Assembly (NCBI RefSeq): GCF_002082565.1
Contig: NZ_CP020562.1
Span: forward strand, 1,488,001 to 1,552,000
Direction: 5' to 3'
Source: Halomonas sp. GT
GTDB taxonomy: Bacteria > Pseudomonadota > Gammaproteobacteria > Pseudomonadales > Halomonadaceae
DNA length: 64,000 nucleotides
This document shows positions 21,008 to 29,866 of this stretch, one piece after another (positions within the stretch are counted from its first letter, which is position 1; every line of letters starts with the position of its first letter). Under the pieces are notes generated by a model. The model was not told where the DNA came from, made no database searches, and saw nothing but the letters and a program-made list of their open reading frames with translations. The translations under genes were made by a program, and so were the position numbers.

Positions 21008-21069
21008 GACGAGCAAGGTGCTCAAGCGAGGAAGCGGGAGTGGTGTACTGAGTAGTTAAATCCAGGAAT

Positions 21070-21960
21070 TTAGCCTTTGACGCCCCCAGCGGTTAATCCG
21101 CCAATAATCCAGCGCTGACAGATCAAGAACGCGACGGTAATGGGCAGGCCGGAAAGCACTGCAGCGGCGGCAAAGTTACCCCAGCGCTGGTTGTGGTCGG
21201 CAAGGTATTGTTGAGCACCTACCGCCAGGGTGAGCTTGTGCTCATCTACCAGCAGAACTGAGGCCATGGGGTACTCCATGATGCTCATCACAAAAGCCAG
21301 AATGAAAACCACCATCAAAATGGGAATCGACAGCGGCAGCAGAATGTAGCGGAACGCTTGCCAAGTGCTAGCACCATCGACCATAGCCGCTTCTTCCAGC
21401 GAGCCATCAATCGACTCAAAGTAGCCTTTAATGGTCCAGATATGCAGCGCGACTGCGCCCAGTGATGCCACGATCAACGCGCCGTGGGTGTTGATGCCTA
21501 ACCAGCCAACAAACTGCCCCAGTCGATCAAACAGGGCGTAGAGCGCCACAAGCGACAGTACGGCTGGGAACATCTGGAAAATCAGCATACCTTTCAAAAG
21601 CGGTTCTTTGCCTTTAAAGCGCATGCGTGCGAAGGCGTAAGCGCTCGTCGTCGCTAACATTAGAATCAGCACCGAAGAAACTACTGCCACTTTTATTGAG
21701 TTCCAAAGCCACAACAGCACAGGGAAGGGTGGCTGTACAATACTGCCATCTGGGCGTTCCCAGGGAATTCCCAGTGCTAGTGACCAGTGTTCCAACGAGA
21801 AATTATTGGGAATTAAGCTGCCAGAGGCAAAGTTACCCTCCCGAAATGAGATTGAAATCACCAACAGTAGCGGGAAGACAATCAGCGAAACAAAGCAGAT
21901 CAGTGCAAGGTGAGCGCCCAAGCGGCGCGCGCCCACAGAACGCGGTTGAACCATGGCCAT
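21070..21960 (-). CDS. malG: MalG, ABC maltose transporter permease
   Basis: Inner-membrane permease of 296 residues that pairs with MalF. Six transmembrane helices are predicted. The cytoplasmic EAA loop that docks MalK is [19 protein letters not shown]. The end [10 protein letters not shown] matches E. coli MalG. The ATG at 21960 has GGAGGT 7 nt upstream; a longer frame to 22089 only extends into the malF coding region. It starts 10 nt after the malF stop. Confidence 0.95.
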   Translation of the reverse strand: MAMVQPRSVGARRLGAHLALICFVSLIVFPLLLVISISFREGNFASGSLIPNNFSLEHWSLALGIPWERPDGSIVQPPFPVLLWLWNSIKVAVVSSVLILMLATTSAYAFARMRFKGKEPLLKGMLIFQMFPAVLSLVALYALFDRLGQFVGWLGINTHGALIVASLGAVALHIWTIKGYFESIDGSLEEAAMVDGASTWQAFRYILLPLSIPILMVVFILAFVMSIMEYPMASVLLVDEHKLTLAVGAQQYLADHNQRWGNFAAAAVLSGLPITVAFLICQRWIIGGLTAGGVKG

Positions 21961-21970
21961 GAGTAACCTC

Positions 21971-23539
21971 CTAAACCTTAACCTTGGAAAGGCGCAAATT
22001 AAGCAACGACATACCCGCGACCAAGAGGAAAATGAGCGTTGCGATGGCGGCTGCCAGCCCAAAGTTCTGTCCAGCATCCTGGAAGGCAATGCGGTAGGTG
22101 TAGCTGACCAATAGATCGGTGGTGCCTGCTGGGGTGCTGGCGCCCAAAATGTCGGGGTTGCCGCCCGTTAATAGCGCAATTAGCACAAAGTTATTGAAGT
22201 TAAATGCAAAGGCGGCAATCAATAGTGGTGTTAGCGGTTTAATGATCAGCGGCAGGGTAATCTTGAACAGGTTGGTAATAGGGCCTCCGCCATCTACCGC
22301 CGAGGCTTCGTAGAGATCTTGGGGGATGGCTTGGATTAGCCCCATGCATAGCAGCAACATATAGGGGTAGCCCAACCACGTATTAACAATCAGCAGCATG
22401 GAACGCGCTAACCACGGGTCGGTAAACCACTCTGGGCGAACACCAAACAGCGTGTCCAGAATCATGTTTACTTCACCGAAGTGTTGGTTAAACATGCCTT
22501 TAAAAATCAGGATGGAGATAAAGGCGGGCACGGCGTAGGGCAGAATTAACAGCGTGCGATAAACGGCTTTGCCCTTGAGTTGGTCCCACTGCAACAGTGA
22601 CGCCAGCACAAAGCCAACGGCCAGGGTGAAGACCACCGTCAGTGCGGCAAACACAAAGGTCCACACAAAAATTTGCATGAACGGGCCGCGAATGTCGGGA
22701 TCGGTGAATATCTTCGTATAGTTGGTAAACCCTACATTGACTGGCCATCCCGGCGTGATGCTTTCACCGTTATCAGCGACAAAAAATCCGATAGCGGGGT
22801 CGGGGGTAAGAACGCGGTCATCGCGGCGATCATAAAGCGAGCCGTCTTCACGAGCTTCATAGCGATCTACCATAGGGGCAAACTGGCGTAACCCTGCCAT
22901 ACGCAGCTCCGCGCCATCCGGTGTCAGCAGCCTAAGCCCTTGCAGAGAATCACGTGCCTGGATAATAGCGCGCATTCCTAGTGGCTCTTGGGCAGGCGAA
23001 GCGTCTACTGCCTGAATGCCTATTTGGCGGGTTTCATGGTTGGCGAAGTTGAGCGGTGAAGAAACGAAACGCTGGGTCGTGTCTGCCTCACTGTTTTCCA
23101 GGTATAAGCGGACAAGCTCACCTTCTTGGTAAAGCGTTAGCTCAAACGCGTTGCCTTCCTGTTGATAGGTTTGGCTCATCAGCTGGCCGCGCACGCGCTC
23201 TTCCGATAGCAGGTTGCTTGAGCTGTAATTACTAAAGCTAATGCCGATGGTGTAAAGCAGCGGAAAAATAACAAATACGCCGAGCCCCGCTATGGCAGGA
23301 AAAATATACCGGTGGCTCATTAACGTACGTTTGGTAAACACCACGCCTAGCGAGGCGCCCAGCACTAGAAAGAGCAGCGCAAACATCCACTGGCCGTTAA
23401 GGTGGAAGGCGACTACCAGCCATAACAGCGCGATTACCAAGGTGGCAATGACGCAGCGAAGTGCCCAGCGGGTGTAGCGTTCGGTGAGATGGCGAGAACG
23501 GTGGCGGGGAAGGCCACGAGAGGCGTTAGTGGTATACAT
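21971..23539 (-). CDS. malF: MalF, ABC maltose transporter permease
   Basis: Inner-membrane permease of 522 residues, close to the length of E. coli MalF. Helices 1-3 lie in the first 110 residues, then a large periplasmic P2 loop (from about residue 120 to 270) that contacts MalE, then five more helices. The EAA motif is [27 protein letters not shown] after helix 3 mirrors the E. coli sequence. The start chosen, ATG at 23539, has CAGGA 8 nt upstream; ten extra residues to 23569 lack such a site. An intercistronic hairpin separates it from malE. Confidence 0.94.
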   Translation of the reverse strand: MYTTNASRGLPRHRSRHLTERYTRWALRCVIATLVIALLWLVVAFHLNGQWMFALLFLVLGASLGVVFTKRTLMSHRYIFPAIAGLGVFVIFPLLYTIGISFSNYSSSNLLSEERVRGQLMSQTYQQEGNAFELTLYQEGELVRLYLENSEADTTQRFVSSPLNFANHETRQIGIQAVDASPAQEPLGMRAIIQARDSLQGLRLLTPDGAELRMAGLRQFAPMVDRYEAREDGSLYDRRDDRVLTPDPAIGFFVADNGESITPGWPVNVGFTNYTKIFTDPDIRGPFMQIFVWTFVFAALTVVFTLAVGFVLASLLQWDQLKGKAVYRTLLILPYAVPAFISILIFKGMFNQHFGEVNMILDTLFGVRPEWFTDPWLARSMLLIVNTWLGYPYMLLLCMGLIQAIPQDLYEASAVDGGGPITNLFKITLPLIIKPLTPLLIAAFAFNFNNFVLIALLTGGNPDILGASTPAGTTDLLVSYTYRIAFQDAGQNFGLAAAIATLIFLLVAGMSLLNLRLSKVKV

Positions 23540-23555
23540 AGTGACATCCTGAAAG

Positions 23556-23583
23556 CTGCCCGGTGGCATTGGCTACCGGGCAG
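23556..23583 (-). other. malE-malF intercistronic hairpin
   Basis: CTGCCCGGT and ACCGGGCAG form a perfect 9-bp stem with a 10-nt loop, between the malE stop (23599) and the malF start (23539). There is no U tract. Such hairpins protect the 3' end of the upstream message, so MalE is made in excess over the permease. In E. coli a REP element does this at the same place. Confidence 0.75.
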
Positions 23584-23598
23584 AAGGGCAGAAAAAGC

Positions 23599-24786
23599 TT
23601 ACTGGCGCATACGCCGCGCAGCGGCATCCAGCGCTTCTTGGGGCGATTGGCGTCCACTGCCGATGTTTTGAAGGGCGGGCTCCATGGCTGCCCAGAAAGC
23701 ACCCATTTCAGGAATATTTGGCATGGGCATACCGACTTCAGCATTTTCAAGCGTCGCGGCAATGTTAGGGTTATCAGCAAGTTCAGCCTGATAATCGATA
23801 TGGGCGACCGCTCCCAGTGACCCGTCGCTGTTGAATGTGTGCATGCCCTCTTCGCTAAGCAGGTAGTTTTCTAAAAACTCCACGGCGAGAAAATCATTGG
23901 GTGTGGCGGAGTTAATCATTGCCGTCATCACGCCAAACATGGGTTTAGCACGTTCATCACCCACTTTCGGCAGTAGCGCGACGCCGTAATCAATTCCGCT
24001 ACGCTCAAGGTTCGGCCAGGCCCATGGGCCGCTAATCATGGTAGCCACTTCGCCCTGGTTAAAGCGGGTATCCATCAAGTTGTAATCAGTGCCTCGGGGT
24101 AATACATCACTTTCAATTAGCTCAACCAACAGTTCTGCCCCTTGTAGGGCACCTTCGTTGTTAACGCCTATATCGCTGACGTCATAGCCGCTGTCAGTCT
24201 GCTTGAAAGGGTAGCCGCCGTTGGCCGCTAGTAAGGTCCAACCGTAATACGGCTCGCTGTAATCAAATAAGATGGCCTTTTTGCCGTCTTGAGAGAGCGT
24301 TTCGTCAAGCTTCATCAGCTCGGCAAAACTTTCTGGCGGTGTTTCTACCAGGGCTTTGTTGTAAATGAGGCCCAGTGACTCTACCGATATCGGGTAGCCG
24401 TAGGTTTCACCATTCCACAGCGCAGCTTCCCAGGTGAAGTCGTAAAACGCCTCACGGAAGCTGTCACTTGGGGCGACTTGTTTCAATAAACCACTTTGTG
24501 CCCACTCACCCATGCGGTCGTGAGCCCAGATGACGATGTCTGGCCCTTGGCCACTTCCCGCCGCCTGCTGAAAGCGGTCGGTAAGGTTGTCGGGAAATAC
24601 CACCTCAACTTCGATGCCTGTTTCTTCACGAAACTGCTCGGCAACCTCACGAATGCCTTCTTGACCTTTATTATCACCCATCCAGATAGTCAGGCGATCG
24701 TCCTCAAACGCAACGGCGGGAAGGGCGACACTGGCAGCCAGCGTCGCGGTTAGAAGCGGCATCATGATGGGGCGAGACGTAGCCAT
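23599..24786 (-). CDS. malE: MalE, periplasmic maltose-binding protein
   Basis: Soluble sugar-binding protein of 395 residues that delivers maltose or maltodextrin to MalFGK2. Signal peptide: residues 1-26, ending in LPAVA before F27. The mature protein has the family 1 solute-binding fold with DRLTIWMGDNKGQEGI at the start, EVEVVFPDNLTDRFQQAAGSGQGPDI, and MISGPWAWPNL, a close parallel to E. coli MalE. The ATG has GAGGTA upstream. It is the first gene of malEFG. Its upstream region contains a MalT-box match. Confidence 0.95.
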   Translation of the reverse strand: MATSRPIMMPLLTATLAASVALPAVAFEDDRLTIWMGDNKGQEGIREVAEQFREETGIEVEVVFPDNLTDRFQQAAGSGQGPDIVIWAHDRMGEWAQSGLLKQVAPSDSFREAFYDFTWEAALWNGETYGYPISVESLGLIYNKALVETPPESFAELMKLDETLSQDGKKAILFDYSEPYYGWTLLAANGGYPFKQTDSGYDVSDIGVNNEGALQGAELLVELIESDVLPRGTDYNLMDTRFNQGEVATMISGPWAWPNLERSGIDYGVALLPKVGDERAKPMFGVMTAMINSATPNDFLAVEFLENYLLSEEGMHTFNSDGSLGAVAHIDYQAELADNPNIAATLENAEVGMPMPNIPEMGAFWAAMEPALQNIGSGRQSPQEALDAAARRMRQ

Positions 24787-24884
24787 AATGTAAATACCTC
24801 ATTGTTGTTGTCGTAGAGTGCTGCGAGCATATTGATGAGCAGCGCTTTAGTCAGTGCCAGCGTCGCCAATTACGCGCAACGTCA

Positions 24885-24894
24885 CCTCATCCTC
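24885..24894 (-). promoter_or_regulatory. MalT-box match upstream of malE
   Basis: On the - strand this reads GAGGATGAGG, 9 of 10 with the MalT box GGGGATGAGG, about 100 bp before the malE ATG. A partial ATGAGG occurs nearer the start (24797-24802). The rest of 24787-25162 (376 bp) has no gene. It holds the divergent malE and zwf promoters. Confidence 0.6.
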
Positions 24895-25061
24895 AGGGGG
24901 CGTAGCGATGGCGTATCCAAGGGGCGTAGAGTGGAATAAAAGGTAACAATAAAGCGGTATAACGTTAGGTGTCTGCATCGGTGCTGATCAGAGATGGCAC
25001 TGCTCAAAGAGAGACGTTAATAACGTTAAAAGACGTAAATGGGGAGGCAATACTATTTTTT

Positions 25062-25076
25062 TGTAGTAAAATTACA
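25062..25076 (+). promoter_or_regulatory. HexR operator upstream of zwf
   Basis: TGTAGTAAAATTACA, a 15-base near-palindrome, matches in full the proteobacterial HexR consensus TGTARTWWWATTACA as I recall it. It overlaps the place where the -35 box should be for the TATAAT at 25089-25094, so bound HexR would block RNA polymerase. KDPG relieves HexR repression. No hexR gene is in this window. Confidence 0.8.
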
Positions 25077-25088
25077 TGTAATGTTGCG

Positions 25089-25094
25089 TATAAT
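25089..25094 (+). promoter_or_regulatory. zwf promoter -10 box
   Basis: A perfect TATAAT lies 12 nt downstream of the HexR site and 69 bp before the zwf ATG. The matching -35 position (about 25066-25071) falls inside the operator. Confidence 0.6.
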
Positions 25095-25162
25095 GCCCGA
25101 TATCAGATAGATTTTAGGTAATCTAACTACATTAGATCATCTAATTATAAATAGGAGCTGAG

Positions 25163-26656
25163 ATGAGCCAGTCACAATCCCCGCTGGGCGATCAGAAGCA
25201 CGCTATTGATTTAGCGCTGTTTGGGGCGCTGGGCGATCTTGCAATGCGCAAGCTGTTTCCTGCGCTTTATCACCTTGACCGTGAGGGCTTAATGCCCGAA
25301 AGCACGCGGATTATGGGGCTGGCACGTCAAACGCATGACACCGCTGCGTTTCGCCAGTTGGTAAATGGTGCGCTGCAAAAGCGGCTGAAAAAAGATGAGC
25401 AGGATAAAGAAAGTCTCGAGCGTTTTCTAAATCGGCTTGACTATTGTCAGCTGGATTTCAAAAAAGCTGAGGGATTTGAGCAAGTACGTGAATGGCGCGA
25501 AGGCTCCGATCGCCCCATGGTGGTTTATTTATCCGTTGGCGCAATGATCTACGGTGATATTTGCCGCAACCTTGAGGCGAGTGGCAGTCTGGATGAGCAA
25601 ACGCGGGTCATCGTTGAGAAGCCCATCGGCTACGATTTGGTGTCATCAGAAGAAGTTAACGACGCTATTGGGGCCGTTTTTCCTGAGTCGCGTATTTACC
25701 GTATTGACCACTATTTGGGTAAAGAAACGGTACAGAACCTGATTGCGCTGCGCTTTGCTAACCCGCTATTCGGGACACAATGGAATCAGAACCACATTTC
25801 CCATGTGGAAATTACCGTCGCAGAAAAGGTCGGCATTGAAGGGCGCTGGGGTTACTTCGATGATGCCGGACAGCTTCGCGATATGGTGCAAAACCACTTG
25901 CTCCAGTTGCTATGCTTGATTGCCATGGATCCACCTTCCAATCTGGATGCTGACGCGATTCGTGATGAGAAAGTAAAAGTGCTTAAAGCCTTAAAGCCGT
26001 TTACCGGTGAAGCACTGGGGCGTGATGTAGTACGTGGACAATACACTGCGGGCACTAACGATGGACAGCCGGTACCGGGCTACCTGGAAGAAGATGGAGC
26101 GAATACCCAGAGCCAGACCGAAACCTTTGTGGCAATGAAAACCGAGGTTTCTAATTGGCGCTGGGCGGGTGTGCCGTTCTACCTGCGTACCGGTAAGCGC
26201 ATGCCTGAAAAACTGTCCCAAATTGTGATCCACTTCCGCCAGCAGCCGCACTATATTTTTGATCCTGATCAGCGGGGGATTGCGTCTAACAAGCTGATCA
26301 TTCGCCTGCAGCCAGATGAAGGGATCGCGCTTCAGGTGCTCACCAAAGACAGCGGTTTGGATAAAGGCATGCGCCTGCGTCCTGGTCCGTTGCACCTGGA
26401 CTTTAACAGCGCGTTCCCCAAATCACGTATCCCAGATGCCTATGAGCGCTTACTACTGGAAGTCATGAAAGGCCAACAGTATCTGTTCGTGCGTCGTGAC
26501 GAAGTTGAGCACGCCTGGCGCTGGTGCGACCAGCTTATCGATGGTTGGAAAGCCCGCGAAACCCCACCACGCCGTTACCCAGCAGGCTCTTGGGGGCCGG
26601 TTGCCTCCATCGCCATGATTACCCAAGATGGCCGCAGTTGGTACGAGGATTATTAA
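25163..26656 (+). CDS. zwf: glucose-6-phosphate 1-dehydrogenase
   Basis: First enzyme of the Entner-Doudoroff and pentose-phosphate routes: glucose 6-phosphate to 6-phosphogluconolactone with NAD(P)+. It has 497 residues. The N-terminal nucleotide-binding strand is [20 protein letters not shown]. The active-site signature RIDHYLGKE contains D182, H183 and K187. The C-terminal domain ([12 protein letters not shown]) fits the family. AGGAG lies 8 bases before the ATG. It begins an operon with pgl (1-nt gap) and eda. Confidence 0.97.
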   Translation: MSQSQSPLGDQKHAIDLALFGALGDLAMRKLFPALYHLDREGLMPESTRIMGLARQTHDTAAFRQLVNGALQKRLKKDEQDKESLERFLNRLDYCQLDFKKAEGFEQVREWREGSDRPMVVYLSVGAMIYGDICRNLEASGSLDEQTRVIVEKPIGYDLVSSEEVNDAIGAVFPESRIYRIDHYLGKETVQNLIALRFANPLFGTQWNQNHISHVEITVAEKVGIEGRWGYFDDAGQLRDMVQNHLLQLLCLIAMDPPSNLDADAIRDEKVKVLKALKPFTGEALGRDVVRGQYTAGTNDGQPVPGYLEEDGANTQSQTETFVAMKTEVSNWRWAGVPFYLRTGKRMPEKLSQIVIHFRQQPHYIFDPDQRGIASNKLIIRLQPDEGIALQVLTKDSGLDKGMRLRPGPLHLDFNSAFPKSRIPDAYERLLLEVMKGQQYLFVRRDEVEHAWRWCDQLIDGWKARETPPRRYPAGSWGPVASIAMITQDGRSWYEDY

Positions 26657-26657
26657 T

Positions 26658-27323
26658 ATGAGCGAAGCACGTCAGGCGCTAGCACAACAGCTGGCAGAAG
26701 CGGTCTTCCAGGCATTGACCGAAGATTTGAATCGCCAAGAGCGCGCGCTACTAGTCGTCTCGGGTGGCTCTACGCCGGTGCCTTTTTTTAAAGCGCTGGC
26801 AGCCAAACCGCTGCCTTGGGAGCGCATTGATATCACGTTGGCCGACGAACGCTGGGTAGGTGAAGAAAGTAGCGATAGCAATGCCAAGCTGGTGCGCGAA
26901 AACCTGCTTCAAGGAGCGGCTGCGAACGCCAACTTCGTACCGCTAACCTCAGATGCCTCGACGCCGGAGGAAGGGGTTGAAGAGGTTGCCACACGCACGG
27001 CATCTCTGCCTTGGCCCGCCAGCGTTGTGATCTTGGGAATGGGCGGCGATGGTCATACGGCATCGCTATTCCCCGACAGCCTAGAGCTAGGTTTAGCGCT
27101 CTCTACTGATGAGCCGCTTGTCGCGGTACGCACGCCTAGTCAGCCGCAGCCGCGTATTACTTTCTCGGCAGATCGCCTGCATCAGGCGCATCGACATATT
27201 TTACATATTACTGGCGATGATAAGCGCAGCGTATTGGCAAACGCCATGAATGGTGATGATGTCCGTAAGCTGCCGATTCGCGCGTTTTTATCTTGCCCGT
27301 TAGCGATCTATTGGGCGCCGTAA
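26658..27323 (+). CDS. pgl: 6-phosphogluconolactonase
   Basis: Hydrolyses 6-phosphogluconolactone to 6-phosphogluconate, 221 residues. Family features: VVSGGSTPVPFFKALA near the N-terminus, TLADERWV, and the signature ILGMGGDGHTASLFP. It starts one base after the zwf stop, behind GAGGAT. A longer frame from 26628 would overlap zwf and carries no better ribosome site. Confidence 0.96.
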   Translation: MSEARQALAQQLAEAVFQALTEDLNRQERALLVVSGGSTPVPFFKALAAKPLPWERIDITLADERWVGEESSDSNAKLVRENLLQGAAANANFVPLTSDASTPEEGVEEVATRTASLPWPASVVILGMGGDGHTASLFPDSLELGLALSTDEPLVAVRTPSQPQPRITFSADRLHQAHRHILHITGDDKRSVLANAMNGDDVRKLPIRAFLSCPLAIYWAP

Positions 27324-27380
27324 TGCCTGGGCTTTCGCCAATAAAACGTTCGCCAGTAAAAATTGCTTGGAGACTCACTG

Positions 27381-28043
27381 ATGACAATCGATAAACAGCT
27401 ACCCTCAACGCGCACTGCCGAGCTTGACAGCATCTGCTTAAAGGCTGAGGTCATTCCGGTGATTACCATTGAGCGTCTTGAAGATGCGGTACCGCTAGGT
27501 CGCGCCTTGGTGGAAGGTGGCTTAAGCGTGCTGGAAATTACCTTGCGTACTGACTGCGCGCTGGAAGCAATTAAACGCATGAAAGAAGCGCTGCCAGGAG
27601 CCAGCATCGGTGTAGGTACTGTGTTAACGCCCGCGCAATACCGCCAAGCTGAACAGGTGGGGGCGGATTTTGTGGTGACACCCGGCGCGACAGAAGCGCT
27701 TTATCGCTATGGCGTAGAGAGCCCAGTACCGATGTTGCCCGGCGTATCAACGATTTCTGAGTTGATGACAGGCTGGCAATACGGCTATCGCCGCTTCAAG
27801 TTTTTCCCGGCTGAGTCCAGTGGTGGTGCCAACGCCATTAAAGCCTTTGGTGCGCCGATCCCCGAAGCGCGTTTTTGCCCAACCGGCGGTATCACGGTCG
27901 ATAACGCTGAAACCTACCTTTCACTACCCAATGTTATGTGTGTAGGCGGTTCCTGGTTAACGCCTAAAGCAATGGTAGAAGCGGAAGATTGGGACGGTAT
28001 TCGCGAGCTGGCCCGTCAGGCCGCTGAGCGTTTTCACCACTAA
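27381..28043 (+). CDS. eda: KDPG/KHG aldolase
   Basis: Class I aldolase that cleaves 2-keto-3-deoxy-6-phosphogluconate to pyruvate and glyceraldehyde 3-phosphate. It has 220 residues. Catalytic E52 lies in LEITLRT and the Schiff-base K140 in RRFKFFPAE. VGTVLTP and CPTGGI are the usual phosphate-binding segments. The ATG at 27381 follows GGAGAC; the frame from 27363 is weaker. It is the third gene of zwf-pgl-eda, with a terminator 75 nt behind it. Confidence 0.97.
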   Translation: MTIDKQLPSTRTAELDSICLKAEVIPVITIERLEDAVPLGRALVEGGLSVLEITLRTDCALEAIKRMKEALPGASIGVGTVLTPAQYRQAEQVGADFVVTPGATEALYRYGVESPVPMLPGVSTISELMTGWQYGYRRFKFFPAESSGGANAIKAFGAPIPEARFCPTGGITVDNAETYLSLPNVMCVGGSWLTPKAMVEAEDWDGIRELARQAAERFHH

Positions 28044-28118
28044 AGAATACGATGTAAATCGACACGAGCACTCTCGTTACTTGCCTCACTGATATCGGGT
28101 CGTGTGGGTAAGTCATTT

Positions 28119-28150
28119 GCCCGAGCATATTGCCATGCTCGGGCTTTTTT
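28119..28150 (+). terminator. terminator of zwf-pgl-eda
   Basis: GCCCGAGCAT (28119-28128) pairs with ATGCTCGGGC (28135-28144), followed by TTTTTT. Confidence 0.93.
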
Positions 28151-28203
28151 GTGTGCTTCACCTAACGGCGTAGAGCAGAGAAGAAAAAAGCGTGTTAGCC
28201 TCA

Positions 28204-28219
28204 ACTTAATCGATTAAGT
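28204..28219 (+). promoter_or_regulatory. perfect 16-bp palindrome, LacI-family-type operator, before the GH32 gene
   Basis: ACTTAATCGATTAAGT is a perfect palindrome with a central CG step, the hallmark of LacI/GalR-family operators (ScrR, FruR and relatives). It ends 14 nt before the GH32 start codon, so a bound repressor would cover the promoter-proximal leader. No LacI-type gene is present in this window, so the regulator is encoded elsewhere. Confidence 0.7.
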
Positions 28220-28233
28220 AAGGGTTTTTAACA

Positions 28234-29757
28234 TTGAATCTCGTCAAATTTACTCCTCTCAGGCCAACGCTGCATTTTACGCCGCCTACCGGCTGGATGA
28301 ATGATCCCAACGGGCTTGTGTATTTCGAAGGAGAGTATCATCTCTTTTATCAATACCATCCCCATGACACGGTATGGGGGGCAATGCACTGGGGGCATGC
28401 AGTGAGCACCGATCTCTGCCATTGGGAACACTTACCTATTGCGCTGGCGCCAGATGCCCAAGGCGCGTGTTTTTCAGGTAGTGCCATCGTGGATGAGCAT
28501 GATGTGACGGGTCTGTTTGACGGCCAGTCGGGGCTGCTGGCGTTTTATACCTGCCACCGAGTACTTTCCGATGACCCTGAAGATTATGAGCAGTCACAGT
28601 GTTTGGCTTATAGCCACGACATGGGGCGTACTTGGCATCAGTACGCTAATAACCCGGTGCTTCCCGCGCCAGGGTTTAAAGATTTTCGCGACCCAAAAGT
28701 GTTGTGGCATGCCGCTACCCAGCGTTGGGTAATGGCGCTGGCCTGTGGGCAGGAAATTCATTTTTACACCTCGGAAAACTTATTGCACTGGCAGTTTGCC
28801 AGTGCGTTTGGCGAGGGCCATGGGGCGCATACTCAACACCCCTGGGAATGCCCCGATTTGTTCGAACTACCTGTGGAAGGCGCTAAAAATGGCCAGGCGA
28901 CTAGCCGCTGGGTATTAATCGTGGGCATTGGTGCTACGCCAGATAATGCCTTTGGCTCGTTCACACAATATTTTGTGGGCGAATTTGACGGGCAGCGTTT
29001 TACTAACGACCACTCGCCTGATGACGTCATGATGATGGACGAAGGGCGTGATTTTTACGCCGTGCAGAGCTGGTCGAATACCCCGGGGCGTCGTTTAGCC
29101 GTGGCTTGGCTGAATAATTGGCAGTATGCCAATCATGCGCCTGAAGCTGGCTGGCGGGGGATGATGAGCCTGCCCAGAGCGTTAACCCTGCGTGCGACAT
29201 CGAGTGGCATTCAGCTTTGCCAGCGTATCGCCAGTGAGTGCCATGAGGCGCTGACAGCTGTACCGCATATTATCCCGCCACAGGCGATGCCGGGGGGTGA
29301 GCAATATAGTGTCTTAACCTCGTTGCCGTTGGTAAGTCGTGGTTTGCTTGAACTGACCTTAACGCCTGGCAGCCGAGTAGCGTTGTCGCTTCAGCAGGGA
29401 GATCATCAACAGCTTACGCTTGAAGCGGGAGAAGCGGACGTTGCACTTCGCTACACGCGTAACGGCGTGAACGGACAAGCAGCTTTCGACAACCATTTCG
29501 CCTGTGACCATGCAGCGGGCAGCGTTGATGGTCTAACGATCACAATAGAGTGGTGGTGTGATCATGGCTCGCTGGAGGTCCTGATTAACGGCGCGACGCA
29601 GCAACGAGTAATTTCCCAGGTTAGCTTTACAAGTCTAACGACAGGCTCGATTGATGTGCACGTCTTGGAAGGCAGCGCAGAGTTGCTCGGTGGCAGTGTA
29701 ACAACGAGTAAAGAAGCGGTAGCGCAAGAGAAGGTAGCCAATTCTTGCACTTATTAG
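28234..29757 (+). CDS. GH32 sucrose-6-phosphate/sucrose/fructan hydrolase
   Basis: Intracellular beta-fructofuranosidase of 507 residues, with no signal peptide. The GH32 catalytic triad is present: nucleophile D24 in GWMNDPNG, D153 in FRDPKV and acid/base E205 in WECPDLF. The five-blade propeller is followed by a C-terminal beta-sandwich (from about residue 350). The only workable start is TTG at 28234, with TAAGGG about 10 nt upstream; an in-frame stop lies just before it. The fructokinase and glucokinase genes nearby suggest sucrose, or short fructans, as substrate, split into hexoses. No scr PTS transporter is seen, which argues against a sucrose-6-phosphate role. Confidence 0.9.
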   Translation: MNLVKFTPLRPTLHFTPPTGWMNDPNGLVYFEGEYHLFYQYHPHDTVWGAMHWGHAVSTDLCHWEHLPIALAPDAQGACFSGSAIVDEHDVTGLFDGQSGLLAFYTCHRVLSDDPEDYEQSQCLAYSHDMGRTWHQYANNPVLPAPGFKDFRDPKVLWHAATQRWVMALACGQEIHFYTSENLLHWQFASAFGEGHGAHTQHPWECPDLFELPVEGAKNGQATSRWVLIVGIGATPDNAFGSFTQYFVGEFDGQRFTNDHSPDDVMMMDEGRDFYAVQSWSNTPGRRLAVAWLNNWQYANHAPEAGWRGMMSLPRALTLRATSSGIQLCQRIASECHEALTAVPHIIPPQAMPGGEQYSVLTSLPLVSRGLLELTLTPGSRVALSLQQGDHQQLTLEAGEADVALRYTRNGVNGQAAFDNHFACDHAAGSVDGLTITIEWWCDHGSLEVLINGATQQRVISQVSFTSLTTGSIDVHVLEGSAELLGGSVTTSKEAVAQEKVANSCTY

Positions 29758-29765
29758 CGCGCTAG

Positions 29766-29819
29766 TAGGATGTAGAGTGTAAATGGGATTTAGCGTGTTA
29801 GTGGGACTTAGCGTGTAAT
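29766..29819 (+). repeat. 18-bp tandem repeat after the GH32 stop
   Basis: Units at 29784-29801 (TGGGATTTAGCGTGTTAG) and 29802-29819 (TGGGACTTAGCGTGTAAT) differ at three positions. A more diverged unit at 29766-29783 agrees with the first at 13 of 18. Like the array behind the maltoporin gene, it starts only a few bases after a stop codon and before a terminator. Confidence 0.7.
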
Positions 29820-29828
29820 TACATGGTT

Positions 29829-29855
29829 AAGGGCGTGCTGTTGCACGCCCTTTTT
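29829..29855 (+). terminator. terminator after the GH32 gene
   Basis: AAGGGCGTGC (29829-29838) pairs with GCACGCCCTT (29843-29852), running into a T tract on the + strand. On the - strand there is no T run, so it would serve the converging fructokinase operon poorly. Confidence 0.9.
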
Positions 29856-29866
29856 CACAACAGACG

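Noticed and set aside
25041..25050. GGGGAGGCAA as a MalT box on the + strand near zwf
   Set aside because: It matches the consensus at only about six of ten positions and faces zwf, not a mal gene.
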